A stretch of DNA of 64,000 bases. It comes from Lineus longissimus (lineage: Eukaryota > Nemertea > Pilidiophora > Heteronemertea > Lineidae). The first letter of the stretch is position 1, and each line of letters opens with the position of its first letter. The DNA is taken from assembly GCF_910592395.1 (NCBI RefSeq), contig NC_088326.1, forward strand, positions 9,429,001 through 9,493,000. Direction: 5' to 3'. The notes under the pieces were generated by a model. It was given only the letters and a program-made list of their open reading frames with translations, made no database searches and was not told the DNA's origin. Positions 11,237 through 21,932 of the stretch are shown one piece after another. A program made the translations under genes and the position numbers.

Positions 11237-11362
11237 CCCCCCCCCCCCTCGACTGGTTCTCTCTTTGTTAACGATTGGCTGATTGGTAAGTAGACTCCAT
11301 GATGGTAGTGGTGTGTTGTGTGCGCGCGTGCGTGCGTGTGTGTGTGGGGGGGGGGGGGGGGG
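11237..11362. repeat. C-run, TG-rich and 17-G tract upstream of copy A
   Basis: A run of 12 C at 11237-11248, a GTGTG/GCGTGC-rich stretch at 11310-11345, then 17 G at 11346-11362. Copy C has a matching 17-C run at 40388-40404 on the plus strand. Copy B has lost the G-run. Confidence 0.7.
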
Positions 11363-12185
11363 CATCATTCATGTGTCACGGGTATGGCTGTCGGGAGTGG
11401 ACAAAATCCTTAAATATACCCGGGCATAAGTCTGAATTATGCCCGGAATTCCACATTTTGGTGACCCTTAAATCAGCCAATCAATACCTCGGATCTCCTG
11501 AATTACGCTTCAACCAGCCATACTCGGGGACTAAAATTTTAGTCCAATGACCAACCAACAGATTTTATTGATGAGTTATATTTATGATTCGAGTCTTCAC
11601 AAGGTCGACATTTCCAATAGAGCTTCATAATTAGTTAAGATCTTAAGTTTCGCAAACAAGTTCATGTACATTGACATGAACACGAGCCCTTACACTATTC
11701 TTGCAATATCCTGGTGCATAATATTAAAAGATCTTCACTAAAAATATGACATGCATTTCATAGATCTAATATTATGCATGTAGATTATATGGGAACCGAA
11801 TAAGAAATTTTTAAAATAATTCTAAAATGCTCATGATTTTTTACCTGGCCATCATGGATAATTTCTTCATTTTAGATAACTACACTCACGGGGACATTTA
11901 CATTACTGCAACTCGTGTCATTTTGCATATCTTGGCCTTGATCGATGAAGAGTGACATGTACTACCTTATCTAGGGCCACGAAAATATACATTGCTCGTG
12001 ATACATTATACGTTTTTGAAGGTCGGATAATATTTAAAGATGATGGAAACTGTACAGTACTAAATTACGAACTTTATAAGTCAAACGTATTAGATCATTA
12101 TTTCGACAATGTCAGGTTTTTCTTCATAATATTGTACACGCTCATCATCAGGCAATTCAGTCAGAGTGATTACTGAGAATCGACC

Positions 12186-15100
12186 ATGCCAACAGCAAAC
12201 AATATAACGGACTGCAATGGCGAAGCGTGCAAATCAGGGCAACTACTCGACCAAACGGAACTGCGTGTGCTTTCTGCCTCCGGTGTACCATCTACAAAAA
12301 ATAGGGTTGAGACACACGATGGCGATGAATGTGGCAGTGACAGTCATTTTGACCGCGGAAGATATGGATGGGTAGGTCGCAGATAAGATTGACTCTAAAA
12401 TGAGAAAATATGAAATTAAAGGCATTTTGATTTCACACTATTTTAAACGTACCATCAATTAATTTGCATGTTGCCGCCAAAAATGGTTATCTTAGTGTTA
12501 ATTCAAAACATCTGCAAGAGTTTTTAATTTTGCAGGCTTCGTTTTGGTGGAATAAGTGTCCGCTGTTGAAAAGGCTATGCTGAATCTGTAATTGTTGATC
12601 ATGACAGCCTACGTACATGAACAAAACTCACAATATTGCCCAATATGTATTTTTTAGGTCATTGTGGCGGCTTGTTTTTTCGGACAATTCATCAACCCCA
12701 TCAATCAAAGTTTTGGTCTGTTTAACATTGCTCTGTTGCACCAATTTGAAGCAGGCAAAGGAGAAACTGCTCTGGTTGGGTCAATTTGTGGAGGTTTCAA
12801 TGAAGGATGCGGTAAGTTAATAGGTCTATCGCTAACTTTGGCCTAAACGAGTCTGCTGAAACAAACGGCGGTGTAGTAATTAACCAGTACTTTTCAAGAG
12901 TGGTAAAAGCGCGTGGTTGTACGCGTTATCATAACTGTAGTTAGGCACTAGTGGACTTTCCAAAGGCCCGATTCTTTGTTGTATGGGGTGGACAAGTGCA
13001 CATTTAATCTAAGCCCACGGGGTACAGCCGATTAAAAAGGTGCCCGAGTTTAATTGAAATGCCCTGCAGAACAGAATAATATGATCAATGGACTCTACCC
13101 TCGGGAAATATAGCCTTGGTCTTTTTTACTCAGCGGAGATATACGAGAAGTTTTTAAGGGAGATGGATATCGAATAATGTAGTAATGGGCGATTTTATTT
13201 CGAAAATGCGTACAACACTCTTTTGACAAGCATTAAAATACATTTTTTTTCTGTCCTGCTTCATTTTAGGGGTACTAACTGGTCTTTTGGCAAACCGAAT
13301 TGGTCACCGTTTGACGTGCATGATTGGTGGTGTGATGGCGGCTGCTGGATTTGTCATCAGTTCGTTTGCACAGAATTTGACCATTCTCTACTTCTCATAT
13401 GGAGTTCTGTTAGGTACTTTACGTATTAATTTATAGTATTCCGTTATGTAGTCAAAACACAAGCCGAAAAGAATCAATATTTTCACGAATGGGATTTCGG
13501 CTCCGATTCTTTGAAGTAGTATCATAGGTTTTTGGCAGCATCGCTTTGCCTCGCCTGCAGGGAATCGCGAATTTAAAGGGAATCGGTCGCCTTTAAGTTC
13601 AACGATGTTGTCTTTTTAGAGAAATGTATAGTGTTGAGTTAAGCAATATAAACTATTTCCAGTTCTGCGAAGATCAAATCATTGTGTCGTGCTTGTAAGT
13701 TTATGATCAACATTATTGAAATTAAAACACCTGGCGTCGATGTTGATCACTTGCGAACCAGACCGCGTCGCAGTCGTCCAATCAGATTTGAGAAAGCTGT
13801 GTCGCCTTTTTGTTTTCCGATGTAGTCTGGGCTCATCACTCTGACTTCGTTATAGAACGACGTCGTGAGTTGAATATTAGGCAGGTTTTGCAACCCCTAT
13901 CAACGACGTAGTGCGAACGACGAAGGTCTGTCGTGACATCAAGCCTTGTGCTAATTCATTTACGTGACACTCGTAAATCATCTTCTCTACTGATGTGTAC
14001 GAGGAATCTGGAGAACTTTCGAAAAATGTCGCCAATAAAGTACATTTACCTACTTCGTACTTCGTTGTTCGTAGCTCTTCGTAGGTGCTGCGAAACCTGC
14101 CTATTATACTGCAGTGCCGAAGAAACAAGACGTCTGTTCCCGAGAGATGTAGAGCTGGTTAATTTGGAAGATTTGCTAGAAACTGATTTTTTATTTTGTT
14201 GAATGGTTGATCATTGATGACCCAAATTGATTTTACTGACATTGTTTTGATATATAACCGCAGGCCAGAGAAATAGCTCATTGTAAGATACTACGGTTCA
14301 CCTGGGTGTTTGGGACACAATTATTATTGTCATCTTATGACAGAATGTCCATCGTCAACTTCTTTTACCGAAAATGTTTGTCCCCTCAGCAGTAAACAAG
14401 CTTTCCGTCCATGTTTCACGCCCTGGTCGCCGACAGGGCAAAAGTATCGTGAAGGAGGGGGGGGGGGATTAACCTGTAACACCCGGCCGCCGCCATATAC
14501 CTTCCAGCAGTTTTTTTGTGATTGGAATGTAATGGTGTACCAATCCCTATAACTACATCGCCATTGTTGGTGCGACACTCCAACGACAGATTACACCGAT
14601 TGCACATATCCAAGTCGACAGGCCAGGATGCTGAAACTGATCAGAGTCATGTTTTTTTTCAGGAATAGGATTATCATTCCTTAACCTACCATGTTTGGTG
14701 ATGATGAGTTTCTACTTCAAGAAATACCGGAACCTGGCGACAGGAGCTGCGTCCGTTGGTGCAGGGTTAGGGAGCCTCGTCCTGCCGATTTTTATTCACG
14801 TACTCATTGAACACTATTCGTGGCGAGGTGCTATGGTGATCATAGCCGGCCTAATGCTTCAAGGATGCGTCGTCGGGATCCTGTTAAAACCCAACAAGCA
14901 TCTAGAACACAGCTCAAAATATATCGGCAAACATGAAAAGAAACCAACTTTCGATTTTTCGCTTTGTAGAAAGTGGACCATGGGTGCTTGTGTAGTCATC
15001 TTCATTGTGTGGGGAATCACTAGCAGCATTTATTTCACAACTCTACCACACAGGGTAGTTTTATTAGGCTTTTCGACTGACCAAGCCGCTTGGTTATTGT

Positions 15101-15561
15101 CAATGACAGGAATAGCGTCTGTCATTTCACGAATATTCCATGGAGTGCTCTTTCATTTCATTTCATTGCATCCCGAAATAGCGTACGGGGTTGGGCAACT
15201 TGGCATGGCACTGGGTATCTTAGGATTTGCCATTGACCATACGGAATACTGGCTGCTTGCACTTGCATCCGTGGTGTATGGATTTTCGTTTGGCTTGATG
15301 GGTTTTGCACATTCCCTGTTCTTTTTGAAGATATTTGGTCTGAAGCGGCTGAACAATGCGATCGGGTATGTTAGTACGGGGGGTGGGTTAGGGACTCTTT
15401 TCGGGGCACCACTTGCAGGGCTCCTGTACGATCACATTGGGGATTACCGGATCTCACTGTTTGCTGCGATAGGTTTAACAGTATTTGGGAGTGCAGTGTG
15501 TATTCCGATACATGTTCATTTACGACGGCACAAAGAATATGAGAAAACAGTAATAGAGTGA
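12186..15561 (+). CDS. Monocarboxylate-transporter-like protein, copy A
   Basis: Four coding exons: 12186-12371, 12658-12811, 13270-13413 and 14663-15561, phases 0, 1, 1, total 461 codons including stop. All junctions are GT/AG; the acceptor at 14662 follows a run of eight T. The protein has the 12-span MFS layout of SLC16. A first signature is diverged to DRGRYGW at residues 56-62 just before TM1, where the family usually has (D/E)G(G/S)WGW. The second signature is clear: YFKKYRNLATGAASVGAGLG (from about 179) at TM5. The loop between TM6 and TM7 (about 226-256) is short and charged. The C-lobe is complete and ends RRHKEYEKTVIE. SLC16 proteins carry lactate, pyruvate or related solutes across the plasma membrane, but the substrate here cannot be told. 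Length is typical (460 aa). Confidence 0.85.
13874..14109. mobile_element. MITE in the last intron (copy A)
   Basis: Inverted ends TATTAGGCAGGTTTTGC and, from the right, TATAATAGGCAGGTTTCGC, followed inward by inverted ACGAAG-rich blocks. The same element sits in the last intron of copies B and C, so it predates the duplication. No ORF. Confidence 0.6.
14457..14467. repeat. G-tract about 200 bp before the last exon, shared by all copies
   Basis: Eleven G here, twelve at 25061-25072 in copy B, and thirteen C at 37135-37147 in inverted copy C, in the same flanking sequence of the last intron. Confidence 0.7.
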
Positions 15562-16330
15562 GAAGACAACAAAATAACGCCCCATTTTGGATAATGAATA
15601 CGGATGAACTATACGCCAGTGTTTATTCTAATTTTATCAGATATATCTCAATCCTAGCGGTGCAAAATCTGTATCTAATAGTTTGTGTTTTTTATCATCT
15701 CATATTTGATAACAAATATATCTACACGTACATGTAATTCAACTTGAACAATAGGTGGAGTATAGGGTTGGCTGGGTCGCTCTGAACACCATATTTTTTA
15801 CTTGTCGTATAATTATACATTATACGTCTTATGCAAAACTTGTCTATATCTTTTCAATTCCAAATTCCTGATAAAATCGACAAATCGTAGGCTTGAAGAA
15901 GAAAAATCGACATTCTCATGAGTTTCATGGATCAAATGCTACTTTTAGGTGGCCATTTCTTTTGATACGTAGGTCGATGGTGATGTCTCACGGTCACATC
16001 CCGCCGGAGTGCATGGAATTTCGAAAAAAGTGCATTAACACCCAGAGCATGGGAGGTATGCGTTGACCGTTGCGTTACCAAATCAAGAATACTCGTTTCT
16101 ATCAATTCTTCAAATGTGAAATGACATGCAGAAGGAATGGTCCGCGTGTGAGTTAATATCTTAGTTTGCTGGCTTATGTAATTCATTATGCGCCTTTGGG
16201 TACAGTTTATGAAAATTACAGGAGTGATTTGAAATGTCATCAGAATTTCAGAACCGACTGTTGCCAAATTTTTGTGACGCTATAACGGCCATCTTGGATT
16301 TCAAAATGGGCGCCAAAAATGATATCTTCG

Positions 16331-16964
16331 AGGTATAGGTCTCGTTAGGGAGTTTTTCCCAAATGTACGCGATGATGACGTGCCCCATTAACAGGACGTA
16401 ACATCTATTTAAAATGCGTTTCCAGAGTGAATGCATGAGGACAACCCATTTGTGTCGTATATCACTGGAAACGCACAATTCCCCTGATTCTGCAGGATGT
16501 TAAATTTTGTTTCTTTAAATAAATCATAAGCGTCGCATTTGCTCCTCGCTCTGTTGACCATCCCAAATGGCAATATTGCCAATTGGGCCGGACAATCACG
16601 AAAAAACCCAAATATTACACTTTTCTTCCTGAATAATTCTTACAGTGACTATTCTTCCATGAAAGACAGTTGGTTACGCTACACAAAAATAAAAAAAAAA
16701 CGAGGGTCAACCATTGAACTTTAAAGATATGTTGAATTTTGCACAAATCAGCGAAAAACGCACCAACTGGCACTGGACGGCATTTCAACACGGGGCCGAC
16801 GCACATCCCAAGTTCAGTGTACACATCCGTCGGCAACAACACTAAAATGCGTAGTTTCTTGTTAGCCGCCTATTGAGTAGCGCTCTTGGTTTCAGAAACT
16901 CCAAAAAAAACATGGGGGGGGGGGGCGCGCATGAATAAAAAAAAATCCCTAATGAGACCATACG
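16331..16964. other. No gene seen
   Basis: No exon or strong repeat. A poly-A stretch and a G-run (about 16915-16925) lie near the right edge. Confidence 0.35.
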
Positions 16965-17211
16965 TAAAATAATGTCATTTTATCGGCCATTTTGAGATCC
17001 AAGATGGCCGCCGAAATATAAATGTTGGTATTTGATTGGACGGGTTCAGAATGCTGATAATAGGCATTGAAATCCATCCTTCATATATTACAATACTCGA
17101 GATATAGTTTAAAAAGAATTTTTCGAGATATAGGCAAAATAGCGGCCATTTTGAAATCCAAGATGGTCGCCGGAAATTTAATGGTGGCATTTGCTTGGTT
17201 GGGTTCAGAAA
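16965..17211. repeat. YY1-word repeat module interrupted by the composite element
   Basis: Two units each carrying a GGCCATTTTG then ATCCAAGATGG(C/T)CGCCG pair, about 170 bp apart. The second unit breaks off at CAGAAA and resumes at 20075, where the inserted composite ends. Confidence 0.65.
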
Positions 17212-20074
17212 GGTCTCACTAGCCAGTGGTGATCAGGTCAACATTGGTCCCCCTTAAAAAAAAAGTTCTTCAATCTCAGGCGATTACCATGGATACAGAT
17301 GAGCCTATCATATCGCTATTGCTGCATGTTCAAATGTCGGTGTCCTGGGTATTTTGTGAAGAGGTAGCTCTGACGATTATTTGAGGAAAATATCAGCTTC
17401 TTCTGTGCACGTCCGCAGTGACCAGGCCTCGCATGCTATGTATAGCTCAATCGGATGTTGACATGAACTGGTTCCTGTCAGAGTGCACATGTTCTCAAGG
17501 TGAGACTTCGCGGTCAAAATGCTCAAAGAAAAGCCGCAACGACACCCTATTTTGGTATCAAAATTTAAAATTGTTATTATTTTGCTTTCTCAAGGTGATA
17601 AGTAGAAGTTTATAAAAATATTATTTCACCATCCATGTTAATCGTCAAGTTATAGGGCGGCAAGGTGAAATTTTCAAAATTTTCATCGATGTACAGGGTG
17701 TCTCATGTATTGTGCTGCCCCCATGTTCTCATGACTGAATTACTTGATAACAATGAAAGCTGGCCAGATGTATTCTAGAAGCGACAAGCTATTCAGAAAT
17801 GTATAGGTTTATGTGTGAGAGTGATATACTGCAAGGTCGACAGCCACTTGAACAGGGGTATGCATGAAATGACGTCGCGCCATTTGTGGAGCCAGGTAGG
17901 CCCGGCCATTGCACTGGCTAGTGAGACCTTAATCAAAATACCAATAAAAGTGAAATCATAAAATATGATAATAAATGTCATTTTGAACATCATTTGACTT
18001 CATCGAATGCATTCGGGTGGATAAAGATGCTTTCATCTCATTTCATGGACCAAAAAGGCCTCCACAGCTGAGGTGTGTTGTTACTCGAATTCCCTCTGAA
18101 TTCCGCTTTCTGAACGAATTTGAAAATGGGTGAAGTGCTGAGTTTGCTTATGATTTTGAATGGATCACCACTGGAAGCTATTCTTGTTGGACCTGTCATG
18201 TAGGACACCAAAATGTTTGTATCAATCCAGATTTTCATATTTTGTAGTAAAAAGGGGAAATATGAGACTGCATGTCACCATTAAGGTCTCACTAGCCAGT
18301 GGTGATCAGGTCAACATTGGTCCCCCTTAAAAAAAAAGTTCTTCAATCTCAGGCGATTACCATGGATACAGATGAGCCTATCATATCGCTATTGCTGCAT
18401 GTTCAAATGTCGGTGTCCTGGGTATTTTGTGAAGAGGTAGCTCTGACGATTATTTGAGGAAAATATCAGCTTCTTCTGTGCACGTCCGCAGTGACCAGGC
18501 CTCGCATGCTATGTATAGCTCAATCGGATGTTGACATGAACTGGTTCCTGTCAGAGTGCACATGTTCTCAAGGTGAGACTTCGCGGTCAAAATGCTCAAA
18601 GAAAAGCCGCAACGACACCCTATTTTGGTATCAAAATTTAAAATTGTTATTATTTTGCTTTCTCAAGGTGATAAGTAGAAGTTTATAAAAATATTATTTC
18701 ACCATCCATGTTAATCGTCAAGTTATAGGGCGGCAAGGTGAAATTTTCAAAATTTTCATCGATGTACAGGGTGTCTCATGTATTGTGCTGCCCCCATGTT
18801 CTCATGACTGAATTACTTGATAACAATGAAAGCTGGCCAGATGTATTCTAGAAGCGACAAGCTATTCAGAAATGTATAGGTTTATGTGTGAGAGTGATAT
18901 ACTGCAAGGTCGACAGCCACTTGAACAGGGGTATGCATGAAATGACGTCGCGCCATTTGTGGAGCCAGGTAGGCCCGGCCATTGCACTGGCTAGTGAGAC
19001 CTTAATCAAAATACCAATAAAAGTGAAATCATAAAATATGATAATAAATGTCATTTTGAACATCATTTGACTTCATCGAATGCATTCGGGTGGATAAAGA
19101 TGCTTTCATCTCATTTCATGGACCAAAAAGGCCTCCACAGCTGAGGTGTGTTGTTACTCGAATTCCCTCTGAATTCCGCTTTCTGAACGAATTTGAAAAT
19201 GGGTGAAGTGCTGAGTTTGCTTATGATTTTGAATGGATCACCACTGGAAGCTATTCTTGTTGGACCTGTCATGTAGGACACCAAAATGTTTGTATCAATC
19301 CAGATTTTCATATTTTGTAGTAAAAAGGGGAAATATGAGACTGCATGTCACCATTAAGGTCTCACTAGCCAGTGGTGATCAGGTCAACATTGGTCCCCCT
19401 TAAAAAAAAAGTTCTTCAATCTCAGGCGATTACCATGGATACAGATGAGCCTATCATATCGCTATTGCTGCATGTTCAAATGTCGGTGTCCTGGGTATTT
19501 TGTGAAGAGGTAGCTCTGACGATTATTTGAGGAAAATATCAGCTTCTTCTGTGCACGTCCGCAGTGACCAGGCCTCGCATGCTATGTATAGCTCAATCGG
19601 ATGTTGACATGAACTGGTTCCTGTCAGAGTGCACATGTTCTCAAGGTGAGACTTCGCGGTCAAAATGCTCAAAGAAAAGCCGCAACGACACCCTATTTTG
19701 GTATCAAAATTTAAAATTGTTATTATTTTGCTTTCTCAAGGTGATAAGTAGAAGTTTATAAAAATATTATTTCACCATCCATGTTAATCGTCAAGTTATA
19801 GGGCGGCAAGGTGAAATTTTCAAAATTTTCATCGATGTACAGGGTGTCTCATGTATTGTGCTGCCCCCATGTTCTCATGACTGAATTACTTGATAACAAT
19901 GAAAGCTGGCCAGATGTATTCTAGAAGCGACAAGCTATTCAGAAATGTATAGGTTTATGTGTGAGAGTGATATACTGCAAGGTCGACAGCCACTTGAACA
20001 GGGGTATGCATGAAATGACGTCGCGCCATTTGTGGAGCCAGGTAGGCCCGGCCATTGCACTGGCTAGTGAGACC
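17212..20074. mobile_element. Composite element E-S-E-S-E with perfect period 1073 bp
   Basis: Three 717-bp elements (17212-17928, 18285-19001, 19358-20074) each begin GGTCTCACTAGCCAGTG and end with its exact reverse complement. They are separated by two 356-bp spacers (17929-18284, 19002-19357) that begin and end with TTAA. The units look identical to the base by eye. The whole block lies between AAA at 17209-17211 and AAA at 20075-20077, and the uninterrupted target is visible at 27188 (CAGAAAGCTTGGCATAGG). Short frames of about 65 codons recur in each unit but show no known domain. I infer a non-autonomous TIR element that captured a spacer and was amplified. Confidence 0.8.
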
Positions 20075-20077
20075 AAA

Positions 20078-20446
20078 GCTGGGCATAGGCGTTGAGTATT
20101 TTCGGCGGCCATCTTCAAATCCAATATGGCGACTATCTGGCTCGGTTTCGATTGTTCCATTCGATTTGACAGACCCAAAAACCTGGGTGCAGGCGTTGAA
20201 ACTAGGTTCCTAATTGCTGTTGATTTCGAGATAAAGGCGAAAAAGTGTCATTTTTGGCGGCCATTTTAAAATCCAAGATGGCGGCCATTATAGCGTGACA
20301 AAAATTTGGCAACAGGCGGTTTTTAACTCCCGACATCATTATAAACCACTCCTGAAATTTTTTAAAATTGTACTCAAAAGACGTATATAAAGCCACTTTT
20401 GCGAACACAGGCCGACGGACTATCTGTGTATAATGCGGGTATGCAT
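20078..20446. repeat. YY1-word repeat module, right of the composite
   Basis: Continues the interrupted module. It contains GGCGGCCATCTTC at about 20105 and the GGCGGCCATTTT / CCAAGATGGCGGCC pair at about 20258-20287, matching 10480-10630 and 27410-27600. Confidence 0.65.
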
Positions 20447-20756
20447 ACAATGTTGTACAAAAAAGGTCACTGATCCATGTACATAAAACTCACTTATTTG
20501 GAGGAATTCAGTAACCTAACTTCGTTTGAGTGATGAAAACATGTTAACCATAAAATTATGCCTGGCAACAGTTCAAATTTATCTGTTTCAGACTCTGAAT
20601 CAGGAGAAAATGATCACAAAAAGTCGATAATATTTGGTCACATGGCACATGTAACCAAATATTCTAAACTTTTTGTGATTTTTTCCTTTTAAACAGACAT
20701 TTAGAACCTGTGTTGAATATTATGCTTTCATTGCTCAAGTTTAGTTAGGTTATTTA
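20447..20756. mobile_element. MITE family M1, copy 2 (right end lost)
   Basis: Starts CAATGTTGTACAAAAAAGG as at 9318 and keeps the GATCACAAAAAGT core. It runs into segmental unit B within its right arm (TTAGGTTATTTAAAAATAGGG). Confidence 0.6.
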
Positions 20757-21932
20757 AAAATAGGGTAGTTGGTCGTACAATGCACAGCCTCGTCATCCTA
20801 CGATCGTGGTTACATGGGGAGTTATCATTGCACAAGTAGGCCAAACACAACTCTAGCACATACAGGCCATGACATTGAACTCCAGTACACATAAGGTTTG
20901 ATTGACATTATCATACTATCAGTATAGCGGTTGACCGTCTGTTATCGATGTACATGTATCATGTTTATGCGCATACATGGATGAATCAGACTACAAGCAC
21001 TCATCACATTGCAAAAAAAATAGGGTAGTTGGTCATTTAATTAGTCGCTGGGGATGGCCTACTTTGCACACAATGACCGATTTTGTAAGGAAGTACGGCA
21101 TAATTTCATGGCAAGTCTTTGTTTAAATCACGGGACGTGACATATTGGATGCAAGCGCCAGGAGGGTAACCGAACAACAGACCACCAGCCCTTTTATTTG
21201 GCTTTTACCCCCTCTCGGCTGGTTCTCTCTTTGTTAACGATTGGCTGATTAGTAAATAGACTCCGTGATGGTAGTGGTGTGTTGTGTGTGCGTGAGTGGT
21301 GTGCGAGTGAGTGACCAACCAACAGATTTTATTGATGGAGTTATATTTATGATTCGAGTCTTCACAAGGTCGACATTTCCAATAGAGATTCATAATTAGT
21401 TAAGATCTTAAGTTTCGCAAACAAGTTCATGTACATTTACATGAATACGAGCCTTTACAATATTCTTGCATTATCCTGGTGCATAATATTAAAAGATTTT
21501 CACTAAAAACATGTCATGCAATTCATAGACTTAATATTTTGCATAATACTAATAGATTATATGGGAACCGAATAAGAAATTTTAAGAATAATTCTAAAAT
21601 GCTCACGATTTCTTCATTTTAGATGAATACACTCACGGGGACATTTACATTACTACAACTCGTATCATTTTGCATATCTTGGCCTTGATCGATGAAGAGT
21701 AACATGTACTACCTTATCTAGGGCCACGAAAATATACATTGCTCGTTATACATTATACGTTTTTGAAGGTCGGATAATATTTAAAGATGATGGAAACTGT
21801 ACAGTATTCAATTACGAACTCTATTAGTCATACGTATTAGATCATTATTTCGACAATGTCAGGTTTTTCTTCATAATATTGTACCCGCTCATCATCAGGC
21901 AATTCAGTCAGAGTGGGTACTGAGAATCGACC

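Larger units (their letters stand above)
10793..16330 (+). repeat. Segmental duplication unit A
   Basis: About 5.5 kb that matches 20753-26940 directly and 34650-40931 inverted. It covers the whole transporter gene, its introns and both flanks, beginning near GGTAGTTGGTCATACAA and ending near GATATCTTCGAGGT. Copies differ by scattered substitutions and by insertions private to B and C. Confidence 0.85.

Noticed and set aside
14310-14613. Frames on both strands around the G-tract in the last intron of copy A
   Set aside because: Low-complexity Gly/Pro translation of the G-run; disrupted in the other copies.
17418-19761. Three identical 65-codon frames and their minus-strand partners
   Set aside because: They are identical only because the 1073-bp unit is tandemly repeated; no domain or codon signal supports a protein.
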